From contig CM059569.1 in NCBI GenBank assembly GCA_030386875.1, positions 41,579,842-41,643,841 on the forward strand: a DNA stretch of 64,000 nucleotides, written 5' to 3'. This stretch comes from Morinoia aosen. Taxonomy: Eukaryota; Arthropoda; Malacostraca; Amphipoda; Talitridae. Each line of letters begins with the position of its first letter. Position 1 is the stretch's first letter. Position numbers and translations under genes: made by a program. The notes under the pieces were generated by a model, which saw only the letters and a list, made by a program, of their open reading frames with translations, had not been told where the DNA came from and made no database searches. This document shows, in pieces, positions 40,996 to 53,205 of this stretch.

Positions 40996-42033
40996 CTATA
41001 CTATAATAAGAGCCGCGTCCGTCCGTCTCTCTATCTGTCCGAAGCCAGCCAAAAGTGTGTGATGAGCGTATCTGTGATACAAGCTTCATCAACTCTCGAG
41101 AGGTTGACATTTTTACTTCTTACGGCCTTTCTTTCCTTTCGCCTTCTTTATTAATTCAAATAAAAAGGGTGGACTAGTGTATATATACATATGAGTGAGT
41201 AGAGGGAACTATCAGGACGAAATATCTACGATTAAGGTTCTAAGGGTTCGTGTTGTGCTGCATTCAGTCGAGGTCCTGACTCTTGAAGGCTTCAAAACGC
41301 CGCCGCTTCCTTAACATATGGACGCTGCTAATCACGGATCTGTCATATAAATACACTGAAATTCCCCCACCACAATATCGCACGTTTGAAGTGAGCGTCA
41401 ACGACCGTAAATTACAAGGAGTAATAGCGCGAGCAGTGAAATAGCAATGTAAAATGTCGTGTGGAAAGTTATTATGTGCGCTGATTTCCTCTATCATAAC
41501 CTTTTATTTACGATGACTTGAACACACACGAAGAAAAATTAAAATTTGCTCAACTTAAAAAAAATTGAAACACTAGAGCGCGAGTTCAGATGCATGTGTT
41601 GTTTTACATTCAATCAAATATATTTATAGGCTTCTCGTCGAAAAAACAAGAGTAGATTAGTTACATGTGTTTTACCTAAAAAAATATTTACGTTGATATC
41701 ATAAGCATTAATACATACAAAGAGAGAAGATATATCTACAAAGATAGTTCGTATTCAAACATTCCCGAGGGACAGGTATTTTAACTGATAGAATACTTGC
41801 GTTGATTTCCACAGACATTGATATCTTCAAAGAGAGTTCTTATTTAATCACCAGTCCACCCCCTTTATTTGAAATGAGAAAGAAGGCGAAATGAAAGAAT
41901 GGCCAGAAGAAGTAAAAAATTCAATCTCTCGAGAGTTGATGAGGCCGAGCTTGTATCACAGATACGCTCATCACACTCTATTGGCTGGCTTCGGACAGAC
42001 AGACGGACGGACGCTGCTCTTATTATTGTATAG
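40996..42033. mobile_element. Non-autonomous DNA transposon with ~180-bp terminal inverted repeats
   Basis: Left arm 40996-41175 starts CTATACTATAATAAGAGCCG. The right arm 41853-42033, reverse-complemented, starts CTATACAATAATAAGAGCAG. The arms stay alignable to GGTGGACT with scattered differences (for example both contain GATGAGCGTATCTGTGATAC and CATCAACTCTCGAGAG). The 677-bp centre has no transposase frame. Flanks show only a possible AAT duplication, so the superfamily is open. The CTATACTATAATAA start recalls some Helitron-like 5' ends, but such long inverted arms argue for a cut-and-paste or foldback element. Confidence 0.85.
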
Positions 42034-42570
42034 AATGCAGACGTCCATTTCTTGTGACCACAATTTGCGTAAAGTCCAGCTTTCCACATCGACTTTTCCA
42101 CTCCACTTCTGCCACAGAGCAGCACGCCTGCCCCGAACCAGGTGACCTTCTTACCAAGTTTGTTTCCCTGCTGTTGGCGCTGGCTCGGAGCAGCAGGCAG
42201 CTACAAATAACTAGAGACTGCAGCGGGCGCTTCAAGTCTGTAATTACGCAGTCCAGCAAGAGAAACGTTCTCTCATTACCCTCATCACAAACAAGGGGTG
42301 ATTAAGCACCCAGACCCAGAGATCATCACATGGCACGACTTAATGTTCGTTCCGCCGCTGATGAAAGACTGCCAGCAATGGATGCACTAGACCTGTCGCA
42401 CAATAAAGCTAAATAAAGGGCCCGGTCTTGCAGCATTTTTGTAGATATTGGCACAATTGGCGGGCTTGTGCGCACAGACGCGCCATCTGTGTTCATTGTG
42501 GCGCAACTCTGCGCGAGCGGCGTTTTGATCACTGCGATATATTGGCCTGGAGTTGTTGATGGAACGCGGG
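42034..42570. other. GC-richer unique segment
   Basis: About 500 bp with balanced composition and no repeat. Short frames on both strands are broken and unrecognised. No splice-bounded coding stretch is evident. Confidence 0.4.
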
Positions 42571-43095
42571 GCCAGGAGTCGGTAAAGTACAGTAGATGAT
42601 GGAATGCTGTAGCGTGAGTTAATGGGACGCAGAAGTGTGAGATGAAGTGCCAGGATTCGGTAAAGTACAGTAGATGATGGAATGCTGTAGCGTGAGTTAA
42701 TGGGACGCAGAAGTGTGAGATGAAGTGCCAGGATTCGGTAAAGTACAGTAGATGATGGAATGCTGTAGCGTGAGTTAATGGGACGCAGAAGTGTGAGATG
42801 AAGCGCCAGGATTCGGTAAAGTACAGTAGATGATGGAATGCTGTAGCGTGAGCTTATGGGATGCTGAGTATGAGATGCATTGCCGTGAGTTCGTAAAGTA
42901 GAGAATTATGAAATTATAAAATTCAGTAGCGTGAGTTAATAGGATGCAGAAGCATGAGATGCAGTGCCATGAGTTGCTGAGGTACAGTAGAGGATGAAAT
43001 ACAGATGAGTTAAGGGGATGTAGAAATATGGGTTGATGGAATGCAGTAGCGTGAGTTAATGAGATGCAGAAGTACGAGATGATGAAATGCTGTTG
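42571..43095. repeat. 78-bp minisatellite, four good copies then degenerate
   Basis: GCCAGGATTCGGTAAAGTAC starts at 42571 (variant), 42649, 42727 and 42805. Units continue with AGTAGATGATGGAATGCTGT, AGCGTGAGTTAATGGGACGC and AGAAGTGTGAGATGAAG. After 42880 the units shorten and drift (TAGCGTGAGTTAAT(A/G)(G/A)GATGCAG). Confidence 0.95.
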
Positions 43096-44258
43096 CGAGA
43101 ATTGATGTCGCTGTACTCTCTCTCTTGAATTGATATGATAATTTCCTATTCAAAGGTTTTGTGAAATAGAACAACGCTTGAGTTAAGTTATTGCAAAGCA
43201 AACAGAGGAAGCAGAAGAACTTCTAATTAGAAATGAATTGCTTGTAAGATTCTTCGAAAGGTTCGTAAAGACGACAAATTTGCCTGGAACAGAATTTATT
43301 TACTCCTATCGCTCTATTGACAGTAGTTTGATCAAGCTGTATCCGACCTTCTACGTATATAAAACCAGGATATTCACGGCACAACGACCTCTGCGTTGTC
43401 ATGGCAACACGGACAATTTAGATGGTCGAGGCTGAGTTTCACATAAGGAAGTGTGGCCTAAGTTGGCGCCATCAGTCAGACCAGAACCTGACGATTATTT
43501 TCTCCCATTTTCCAGTTTTCTGCGACGGGTGAACTCAACGACCCATTTATTAAAATGATTTATTATTGTTGACATTTTCGTTTTTCACTAATTTTCTTTC
43601 GGTAAAAGGTAAGCATTCTCATCTAAATTTACAGTCAAATTATAAGTTTTTATAAACGATAATGGCGTCTATGTAAAGTGAGTCACTAAAATGAGTTTAG
43701 GGTTTATAATCATAGAGAATTTATTCATATTCCACATCAACAAAAATTATTTGTAAGTTCAATAAAGCTTTGGTCAAAAGTTTAATCATAAGTCTTAAAA
43801 CTGAGTAATTAATTGTACGTATACGAGTCTAATAAACTTAAACAGTATAATAAAGGTAAGTAAGTTCAGTAAATTTACTTAAGTTTGAAAACCTGGAGTT
43901 GAAAAACCAGGATACGATATCATGATGTCCCATGATCTTTTATTTTAGACATAATGATTTGTTCATTAAACTGATTATGGAACGGAACTTCAGAATGTTT
44001 AAACAAGAGGCACACTGCGCTAAAACTTAGACATAGATCTTAACCAAATGAAATTAATATCCATCCCGCTGTCTAGATGAAGCCAATAAGCGTTAGAACA
44101 CCCAAACCTATTATACATGCTTTCACAAATACTATGCTGTGATGTATTACTGGTTACACAAACATGAAGCTTTAAAAATAATATAGAGTCCTTATATGGT
44201 ACCACTACGAGTTATTTATATTGTACTTATATTTTGAATTCATTAATTTGATGGCAGA
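43096..44258. other. Unique AT-rich spacer
   Basis: No gene, array or mobile element recognised. Confidence 0.6.
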
Positions 44259-44412
44259 GTGTGTTTGGGAAAGTTTACAGTCAGTCAGTTGGCTTCATTT
44301 GGACAAAATAATCACTCTTATTTATTGCTAAATTTAGTGATTACATGGAAAAATATGTTGGGAAAGTTTACAGCCTGCCAGTTGGCTTTATTCGGACAAA
44401 AGGATCACTCTA
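44259..44412. repeat. Two-copy ~92-bp duplication
   Basis: GGGAAAGTTTACAGTCAGTC at 44268 and GGGAAAGTTTACAGCCTGCC at 44360 each lead into AGTTGGCTTCATTTGGACAA-like sequence and ATCACTCT. Confidence 0.88.
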
Positions 44413-45170
44413 CCTTGAAACGAACTCATCACACGAGGGACCATCCAAAACTGGAAGCAAACTAATGGCGACACGCACACATTTATATTGAGGATTTTCC
44501 CGTATCTTGGATTCTCAGAAAACATCAAGAGACAAATTCCAATACCAAGACGCTTCCCCGCACGACCTCGAGGCCGGCCGAGACTTATGGGAACGTTTAC
44601 AAGATTTCCATCTCGCTCGTGATCTTCTTCTAACAACTTCACCCTCCCTGGAAAGACGAGAAGCATTTGCTGAATAAAACACTGGAGTTCTTAACGCCGT
44701 GGGAGCTTCTTTCATTTCCAGGAGAACAGCTGTGGCTCCAAGACTGATGGCCTCTTTGTAAAGAACTCCAGAGAATTACTGGAGTTTTCACGGCCACGTC
44801 CGATATGCCAGTCGAACGTAACGCCTCTGTAATTATTTGCGTGATGTGCTTCGATTTGTGGTTGACGATCCAGAATCTGTAGATATTTGTGTGGTGCAAG
44901 TTCTCTACATCGATGTGTTGTTAACGATCCAAGAATTAGGGAAGTACAAAATTATACTCCGGGCTCCGGGAAGTGATTTTTTGCACAAATAATATCACTG
45001 TTGATGCTTTTTTGTGAAATCTTTGAGCAACCAACATGTATTTTTTTGATGACTGGAGCAAAAGAGAGTTTTGTTAGTACATAAATAAATTCAATAAGAT
45101 CAAGGTATTTGCTCTCATCTTTCTTCAGCTTGACTCAGTCTGTGAATGAAAGTGTTTAAAAAAAATCTAG
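44413..45170. other. Unique segment, GC-richer at 44490-44930
   Basis: No convincing coding sequence. Minus-strand frames at 44388-44899 overlap one another and contain no recognisable domain. Confidence 0.5.
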
Positions 45171-45174
45171 GCGT

Positions 45175-45310
45175 TTTTGTATTTAAATCCGAATGATACA
45201 AGCAAACGTTTGTAACCATAAAATGTTTTTGAAAATCATTATGATACAAGCAAATTTTTTTAAACATAAAATGTTTATAAAACAATCCGAACGATACAAA
45301 CTTCAGTTTC
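45175..45310. repeat. ~57-bp tandem repeat, 2.5 copies
   Basis: Units contain AATCCGAATGATACAAGCAA and AACCATAAAATGTTT with drift. Confidence 0.85.
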
Positions 45311-46317
45311 TTTAGAATAAATAAAATTACACACATAATTTGTGGTAACATAGAAAGGAATAGGTTAATAGGCTCATCTTAGTGAAACTCTAGGTACTTT
45401 TTGAAAAAAACAGTTCGTACTAATGCATCACTACTAAAGTTTCAAATTCTTCAAACGCACAAACGTTTTCTTGCTATATCAAAGCGGGTAAAGTCGTCAT
45501 TAAATATTCTTTAGAGGACAAGTTTTTTATCGTCAATTTCGTTGTGTGTTACATTATCAGGAGTTCTTAACAAAAGTTACGCCATGCAAAATGTTGCTAA
45601 GGAGACACTCTTATAGGTAAATGGAATTTTGTGCTCTTTATTCCGAAAATTCCAATAGTCCATTTATTAGCCTAAACTAAGAAATACTATTAAAAAACTG
45701 GTAAATGAATTCATTTATGTATGAAATAATTCAATTTCTGGTCTAATGCAGGAACAAAAACAAAAATCATGTCTACAACAGCCGGGCACAGTCATGACCA
45801 ATTGTGCTGATAGCTACTCTGATCACAAAACTGCTTTATTGAAACTATTCCTTAAACTTCGTCGTTACCAAATCGTTGCGAGGAAGGAATAGGTAATATA
45901 TGCCATTTTGATTCAACCCACGACAGGTTTAGGGTTACTTTTAATGATTTCTTAGAGACAGTTTCTGGAATACCTAAAGACATTCATAACCGTGAAATAC
46001 ACTCTCATGTTCTCCTGCAATCCCCTAAACATTTCGGTGACTTTGCCAAGGCCTCAGCACACGCGTTATTTTCCTGCTACAGAGCCACTCATCCGAAACC
46101 TTTAATTTTTCTTTGGAGTTCGGCCAATTTATTCGCTCTCAGAAGCCTTTACTGGAATTATCCTGAGGAGGATCGACGGATGAGTTGTCTGGTCATCGAT
46201 TAAGGAATTAATCAGGCGTAGAGGAGCCTGTATTCCAACCTATCGCCTACACTCCAACTATTCCTTTGCGAGGCTGACGTTTCGCGCTTTCTAACTTTAC
46301 GCTTCAGTTAACTGGAG
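45311..46317. other. Unique spacer with a GC-richer island at 46060-46315
   Basis: The island contains ATTAATTT-like and TCGATTAAGGAATTAATCAG homeodomain-type cores and no open frame. A regulatory role is only a guess. Confidence 0.35.
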
Positions 46318-46620
46318 CAGGCGTTGGAAATTAAAGATTAAGATAGAGAATGAACACTAATACTCATATGGTGAGAATGAGGTATTGGAAATGATAGATT
46401 AAGGTGGAGAATGAAGACTAATTCTCGTTATGGTAAGAAGAAATTAAATTACAGTGGAAATTAAGTTGGAAAATAGACTCGTTATGGTGAGAAGCAGACA
46501 TTGGAAATTGAATATTAAGCTGGAAAAAAATGACTAATACTCGTTATGGGGGAAGCAGGCATTGGAAATTAAAGAATAAGTTGGATATTAAAGACTAATA
46601 CTCGTTATGATGAATGATTG
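46318..46620. repeat. ~65-bp degenerate tandem array, four to five copies
   Basis: Units contain CATTGGAAATTAAAGATTAA, GTTGGAAAATGAAGACTAAT and ACTCGTTATGGTGAGAAGCA with many changes. Confidence 0.85.
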
Positions 46621-48237
46621 AAGTTGAATACACTCACCAAAATTTTTTGGACACTAAAAATTCACACTCTAGAGTGACTGGTCAGATTAACTTTAATTAT
46701 TACCCAGGCGATGGACATAAAAGATTTACAGTCTTCAAAAAGAGCGGCGAGATTAAGCTCACTAATTAAAGGTGTTAGAGATCAATAGGTTCTCTTTGAA
46801 GTTTTTCATGGCCTGACGGGAACGATATCAGCTCACTAACGTAACCTGCTCACTGAATTTCGTAGCTGAGGACTATTTAGATCACAGAGCTTCTCAATCT
46901 TACTATTGTCGTGTACCCCCTTAGCTTAATGGTGTATCTTTATGTACCCCCAGCACAGTTAAAGGTTTAAGGAACTATAACAATACACTTAATGATGAAT
47001 AATTATAAATATACTAGTACGGTTGGATAGAAATATATATTGCACATTTTACATATAAAGTATGTTTAATATACCACTAAGGGAACATGTACCCCCGGTT
47101 AAGAAGCCCTGCTTTAGAAGTTTGTCTATTTTTACACTATTTGTCGAAAGCTTTGAAGCTCTGAAGGCGTCTAGACATTGTGGCGTGCCCTTCAGCTCGC
47201 AGCATAGAAGGGAATCCCAAGATATTAAAGGAAAAATCCATAACGTAAATTGTGTTAATGCCATTTATTGAGAAAAACAAAGATTTGAGCGGCGCTTTCA
47301 TATGAGGAAGATGGAACGGAGAGGTTTAAGTACTGTAAGTAAGTACTGTAAGTTGTTGAGTTTTACTTTGTTAGGGTGAGAATTCACTGGAAACTTGTTG
47401 TTATTGGAAACTTCATTTACGACAAAGTGCCTATCTTATTCACTCATATATTTTGCATTTCCTAATTCGTTTATGAATCTGGAGGAAATGTGATATTACA
47501 GCCACTCTATGACATAAAGTAAGTGCAATTCAGTTGCAAGATTTACAAAGTTACATCTAATCACTGAATAGAAATTTAGTATAATAACATTCAGTTAAAT
47601 TTTTACAATTCAGTGAATTACGCTCAGTAAATATCAACGGAGGGGAACTCATCTCAATTGCAAGTCATATTTATATTTTTTGAGGGAATGAATTTGTATG
47701 TAATAGCGACGTATTTATTGAGGGCTTTTAAATGTTATTTAAGTTGAGGACTCAAGAAAAGCTCATTAGAGCAAGGCACAAGCGGATAGATTGTTTGTTT
47801 GGCCTTTCAGAATAATTCGCTCAAATTGCTAGACAAAATACTACTTCTGTTTTCAATAAGACATGAGTGGAACCCAATGTATCCTGGGATATATCCTGGC
47901 AACTTGAATATTATTGGAAATATTCCTTTCCACTAGAAAGTTCTGTCAAAGAAAGTATTACATTTCGCTGAGCTTCTAGCATTGTACAAGGACTTGGAAG
48001 TTTTTCTGGTTTATTTAAGTTTGTAACTCTCAATAAACTCAAATGCACCTCACAAAGTATAAATCAAAACTAACATTCTGTGCTCCCGAGAAACCACTGG
48101 TAAATGTTCTGAAAGTTTGCGCTGAGATCCGTAGAGCTACTTACGTTTCTTTATAGAGCATTGTTATTAAGTGATTGAGTATTTCAAGACTTAAGCAGTT
48201 ACCGCAGAAGCCATTGATTCATTTACTAGTTGCATTG
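46621..48237. other. Unique AT-rich spacer
   Basis: Only a tiny TAAGTACTGTAAG repeat at 47328-47354 is seen. No gene or transposon recognised. Confidence 0.55.
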
Positions 48238-48245
48238 CATTGGAG

Positions 48246-48467
48246 CAGTGGTTCTTAACCTGGGTTCGATCGAACCCCAGGGGTTCGGTGTGTCGAACCT
48301 TGGGTTCAGCGTGATACAGTTTTTGCACTAATACAGTATATAGGTACAAACATGTGTTTTGAATAGGAAGAAAAAAATCGTTTTATTTCTCGAACTACGA
48401 AGGGTTCGATGCATGCATGTATTGACCTTTTGGGGTTCAGTGCCTGAAACAAGGTTAAGAACCTCTG
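48246..48467. mobile_element. hAT-superfamily MITE with perfect 8-bp target-site duplication
   Basis: The 222-bp element starts CAGTGGTTCTTAACCTGGGT and ends AAGGTTAAGAACCTCTG, so the ends are an inverted repeat of about 17 bp with one or two differences. It is bounded on both sides by CATTGGAG (48238-48245 and 48468-48475), an exact 8-bp duplication as made by hAT transposases. The CAGnGGTTCTTAACC terminus is widespread among hAT elements. It has no coding capacity. The intact duplication suggests a fairly young insertion. Confidence 0.95.
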
Positions 48468-48475
48468 CATTGGAG

Positions 48476-49334
48476 CGATAGAGCGGCCTGGTTGCAGACA
48501 GGATCCATCAGTAGGCCGTAGCAGGTCTTGGCATAATCCGACAAATGTTTGTTTTCGGTGAGGGTTTGCCACATTAATCTCTGTCCCAGAACAGACACAC
48601 GCTCCGAATTAATCCGCCAACCAGCCCCCGAGCTTGAGATGTTAAGCGTGTAAACTAGACTAGCAAAGAAGCACATTCGCCGCCGTACTCGGCAAATGCG
48701 GAAAGTTGGGGCAATGGGTAATTTGAGAGAACCTTTGGGAATTACCTTCTAGGTTTTTGGGAGCTAAAAAAATGCAGTTTCATTGGGGTTTCTGGGGAAT
48801 AACCTGAGGGAAAAATTTGATCTGCATTTATAAAATTGAACAATGCAAAAATGTTGAGTGATTTGCGCTGAAATTACTAAGTAAATCTGCGGGCAGCAGA
48901 TGTTTATTACTTCGCATCAAAGGACAATGTAAGTAAAGTTTTTTATGCGGGAAATTAGGTTTGACATTATACTTGTGCTGAGTTGTTTTAAAAAGCATCT
49001 TCCCATCTTTCTGTTGCAATAAAATAAGTCTAAAGCACTTTAGTTTTGGTTGTTCTATGGGCGGGATGAAGGTCTAAAAATTAAAATTTTATTAATAGTT
49101 GCTCATATTGCTGACAAATGTAATTGGAAATGTAGAATCTTACAGAAATGATGAATTTTTCCAATGCAATGGGTACATCAAAGTGGGGAAATAGTCCAAG
49201 TCAATAAGACGCAGTATGATTTCATTGCACCTGAAAAAGTCATATTTGGATGTTCAGAAGAGTTTCGCTGACGAGGCTTTGTGATGATTTCATAGATTTT
49301 CAAAGAAGTATAAAGAGTTACATCTAGACAAAAA
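48476..49334. other. Unique segment, GC-richer at 48476-48690
   Basis: No coding or repeat structure recognised. Confidence 0.5.
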
Positions 49335-49525
49335 TTTAAAGCATAAAATACCCCATCTCAGCATTGAGTTATTAATTCAACATCAGATTCAATCAAGAAC
49401 AGAAAACGCCTGTTTTCGAAAAAGATAAGCAGTAGTTAACTCTAAAAAATCTAAATGATAGAATACACCATCTCAGCATTAAGTCATGAATTTTGTATCA
49501 GATTCAATTACGAACAGAAACAGTT
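49335..49525. repeat. Two-copy ~113-bp duplication
   Basis: Copies share CCATCTCAGCATT(G/A)AGT, ATCAGATTCAAT and GAACAGAAA. Confidence 0.82.
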
Positions 49526-50144
49526 TGCGAGGATGTTTTTACGTTGCCTCATCGGATCACTGCACAGTCGGCTAAAATATAAAATTTAGGCTCATTGACC
49601 TGATAATGAAGCAATTTAGCACCCATGCAGTATTTCATTGAACATTTCATAGGAGACACCACGCTCTGCCGGCGAGAGATGCTCTTATTAATTGAATTGA
49701 ATATCAAAGAACGCAACTAATGACTAGTAATTATCTAAATCATTTCCTTTCAGAAGTGAACTGAAAATATTTTCACACCCGCCTAGGAAGGCAACGTTAG
49801 TTTTCGCTCCTTTACGAAGCTTAAAAAATAGTGAAATATTACCAACAAACGTTTTTTGTGAGCTAGGTTTTTGTAGTAGTAATACTCATTTTGAACAAAT
49901 AAAAAAAAATTAAAATAACAAACCTCAGCTAACAAAACCACTTTTCATCAATGTGTCCATGCTTTTTCTGAGTTGTGCTTATGAGCGTAATAAAACTTAA
50001 TGTCACTTAAAACGAAAAGATTACATTTTCCGTATTTCTTCCAATCTTTCGTTCAACCGTCGACATGGCTACCATAATACCCATGTATGTTTACCAGCTA
50101 AGGATCCTCATGGTAAGACTTTGAAAAATCTGTGTTGATGATTT

Positions 50145-50262
50145 TTGCATCAGCTGTATTGGAAAAAAGTTTTTTCTTTTTTCTTTTTGCATCAGCTTTA
50201 CCGGAAAAAAGTTTTTTCTTTTTTCTTTTTGCATCAGCTTCCTTGATAAAAGGTATTTATAT
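50145..50262. repeat. ~50-bp tandem repeat, 2.5 copies
   Basis: Units read TTTTTGCATCAGCTTTACCG, GAAAAAAGTTTTTTCTTTTT. A GCATCAGCT(G/T) occurs in each. Confidence 0.92.
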
Positions 50263-50381
50263 TTTTTCTTTCCTTGTAAATCGTTGCCTTGGGTGTCAGC
50301 GGAAGGGTATTAACTTCAGCCTAGGCAGCTAAGCTTTACTTTTCGGTTGTATTTTTCTGCCATGTATTGTTGCTCGAACCC

Positions 50382-50590
50382 GACACGTGTTTTCCAAAAC
50401 GTACACGATTACCAAAACGCACACGTGTTTACCAAAACGTACACGTGTTTACCAAAACGCACACGTGTTTACCAAAACGTACACGTGTTTACCAAAACGC
50501 ACACGTGTTTACCAAAACGTACACGTGTTTACCAAAGCGTACACGTGTTTACCAAAATATACACGTGTTTTCCAAAACGTACACACGATT
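50382..50590. repeat. 20-bp minisatellite with a CACGTG E-box in each unit
   Basis: Units read ACACGTGTTTACCAAAACG(C/T), ten in all, with nine intact palindromic ACACGTGT cores spaced 20 bp apart. A C/T alternation at the unit boundary gives a 40-bp higher-order period. The first and last units are variant (ACACGATTA). Confidence 0.97.
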
Positions 50591-52420
50591 ATTAGAAGTA
50601 CTGATTACCGTGCAAATTTAAGCAATTACAGGTATTTGAGCGGCAAAGCAATGAAATATGAATAGACTTTCAAGTTTTATAATAATTATTAGCTAAAATT
50701 GATTTCTTCTGGGCTGATAAATAAAGATTGAATGCCTTTGAAGTTAGTGCTTTTCGTGTGTGCAGTAAAATAATTTAATATCAGGAAGTGAGAAACAAAA
50801 CATTTGTTGTGCCATTCAATTTCAAGGATATTTTTAGATAGATTTAAATAGATATAGATTTATTTATTTATATAAATATTGCAGGAAAAAGTCGACGTGT
50901 TCGGCATCTCGCTTAAATTGTTCTTTATATGATTCGCATTAACTGTCGAGTAATAATATTGAATTCCTAATGGATTTAGAGAAGCAATCACGTAACTTAA
51001 GATCTAAATTTGTATGAGATGACAAAACTCGTATAAATGTAGATCTTCAAAGCACGTAATTACATCTCAAATTACATTATGATGAAATGAAAATCTCGGT
51101 AAAATGTACCAGTTTATCATAACTTGTACCTGAGGCTTAGTAAACTTTTCCAAAGTCTTCTATAACAAAGTAGCTAGCGTTGTAGAGCCTCTTGTTCCAA
51201 TGTTCAGAATCTCTCGTGAATTTCAATTCAAGGAACCCCTACAAATAAGTAATCAATAACAGAACAAGAGCGAGTTCAGCAGTAACATGCTCACAATAAA
51301 TGCAATCTTCATTAAATTCTTCTAATTGATATTCTCTCATAATATAGGGAAATTTAATAAACTTTCCTCTATTATAAATTTCCTTGACTGTCTCTCATAG
51401 GACAGAAAAATATCAGAAACTTTTCTATCATTAACTTCCTATCATTATCGTTAATTTCCATTCAGGGTCTCTATCATTTTCTCTATCATTAATTTCCTAT
51501 CATTTGGCCTGAAAAAGAACAATTTAAATTGACTGCTCGTGGTATGCTTCATCTGATATATTTCTATTATCGAGACGCTCGATTCAGTGTATTTGTGTGC
51601 GATGAGGTAAATTTATTTCAAAAATGCTAAATAAAAACCTGAAAATTGTTAGCGTGCGTGATTAATAACTTCCTCCACGTGCGTTCAGATGTGGAAAGTC
51701 AATTTTAAATTTATGTAAATTTTTCTGATTTGAATGAACGCAAGAAGTCGGCCGTTATTTATTCAGAACTAATCTTTCCGCGCCGCAAAAGATAAGCTAT
51801 GTATAAACTTCATGATCTTTCTCTAAACCGGCTCTACTGTGTCTGTAAAATATGAAACGACGAAAATGGAGTCTGAAAATAAAGTTTTTTAGTGTTTACT
51901 TTGGAAAACATAATGGCTTTGCCCGTAACTTTTAACGAAACCTAATTGTAAATCACTAACTTTTCCCAAAACGTTGATGCATTTTGAACAGTTTATGTTT
52001 GAAATTATATTCGGTTCGAGTTGCTATCGTCAAAAAAAAATCATGAAATATAAAATGGGATCGTTTCTATTTAAAGCGATTCAATAGAATGTACAACATT
52101 CATTAATGTTTGTCTTCAACACAAAACTCACATTAACTTAACATTTACTCTTCTTCTCCATTATTCTGACTCAGTTTTGCCCTGCAGTTAGGTCATGTTA
52201 TACATTTAACTCTATTAATAAAAGAAAATATTAGTAAATTACTTAATTAGTAATTTATTAATAAAAGAAAAACCACCACAACTGAGTCAAATCGGCTGAT
52301 AAAGTCATATGAATCTTTTGCTCAATAGCACCCACCAACTCTGCTTTTGAATAAAATAGTCGCCAGTATATATAAAAAATTGGTACCAACTTTTGATATT
52401 AATTGTCAGTGTTAAAGATA
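50591..52420. other. AT-rich spacer
   Basis: Only a loose cluster of TTAATTTCC and CTATCATT motifs at about 51340-51505 stands out. No gene seen. Confidence 0.55.
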
Positions 52421-52424
52421 GACG

Positions 52425-52560
52425 GAATATTTCCTCTTCATAAAATTGATTAGTATGCGATACATCAACAAACTGTGACGGTATTTAATAGCGAGACATT
52501 TCTTCTTCATAAAATTGATTAATTAACAATGCATGAAAAAATTGTCGCGGTATTTCGTAA
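52425..52560. repeat. Two-copy ~70-bp duplication
   Basis: CTTCTTCATAAAATTGATTA-type sequence followed by ACGGTATTT or GCGGTATTT occurs twice. Confidence 0.82.
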
Positions 52561-52829
52561 CGATCAAACACATTGAACTTTATAAAGGATTGCATTATCA
52601 TCATGGTTACTCAAAAATTATTCAACAAAAATTTGTGAAGAATTATGAACTTTAATTTTAAAGGAAAAATAAGTACCAGTGATTTTTCAAATCATTCCCA
52701 CGTGGAGCGCAGTACTTAAAGACGACAAAAAATGTTCCTTTTTTATCTGGAAATGAAAAATGGGATCACGCTTTTTGCAATTCAGCTCCATCGTAATTAT
52801 GTCAAACCATATAACAGGAGTTCATATCA

Positions 52830-53205
52830 AATGAAGAGATGTTAACTGAATTTCTGAAGTTACAATTCACATGAAATTACTATTGATTTGAAATTGATAT
52901 TCACCTTAAGTTGGTATTGCTCTGGAATTGTTTTTTATCTGAAATTGGGATTCAAGTGAAATTGCTAATCATCTGAAATCATCATTCAGCAGGAAATGCC
53001 ATTCATCTGAAACTCGATCATCTGAAATTGTCATTCATATCAAATGGCCGTTCATCTGAAATTATCGTTCATTTGAAACCATCATTTATCTCAAATTGCG
53101 AATCATCTGAATTTGCTGACCATTCGAAATCAACATTCATCTGAAACTGCCATTCATCTTGAATTGTCATTCATCTGAAATTGCAGTTCATCTGCAATTG
53201 CAGCA
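52830..53205. repeat. Degenerate 17-21-bp array of CATTCATCTGAAATTG
   Basis: About 18 irregular units (ATTCATCTGAAATTGC and variants) with spacer lengths that vary, ending in TGCAATTGCAGCAG. Confidence 0.9.
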
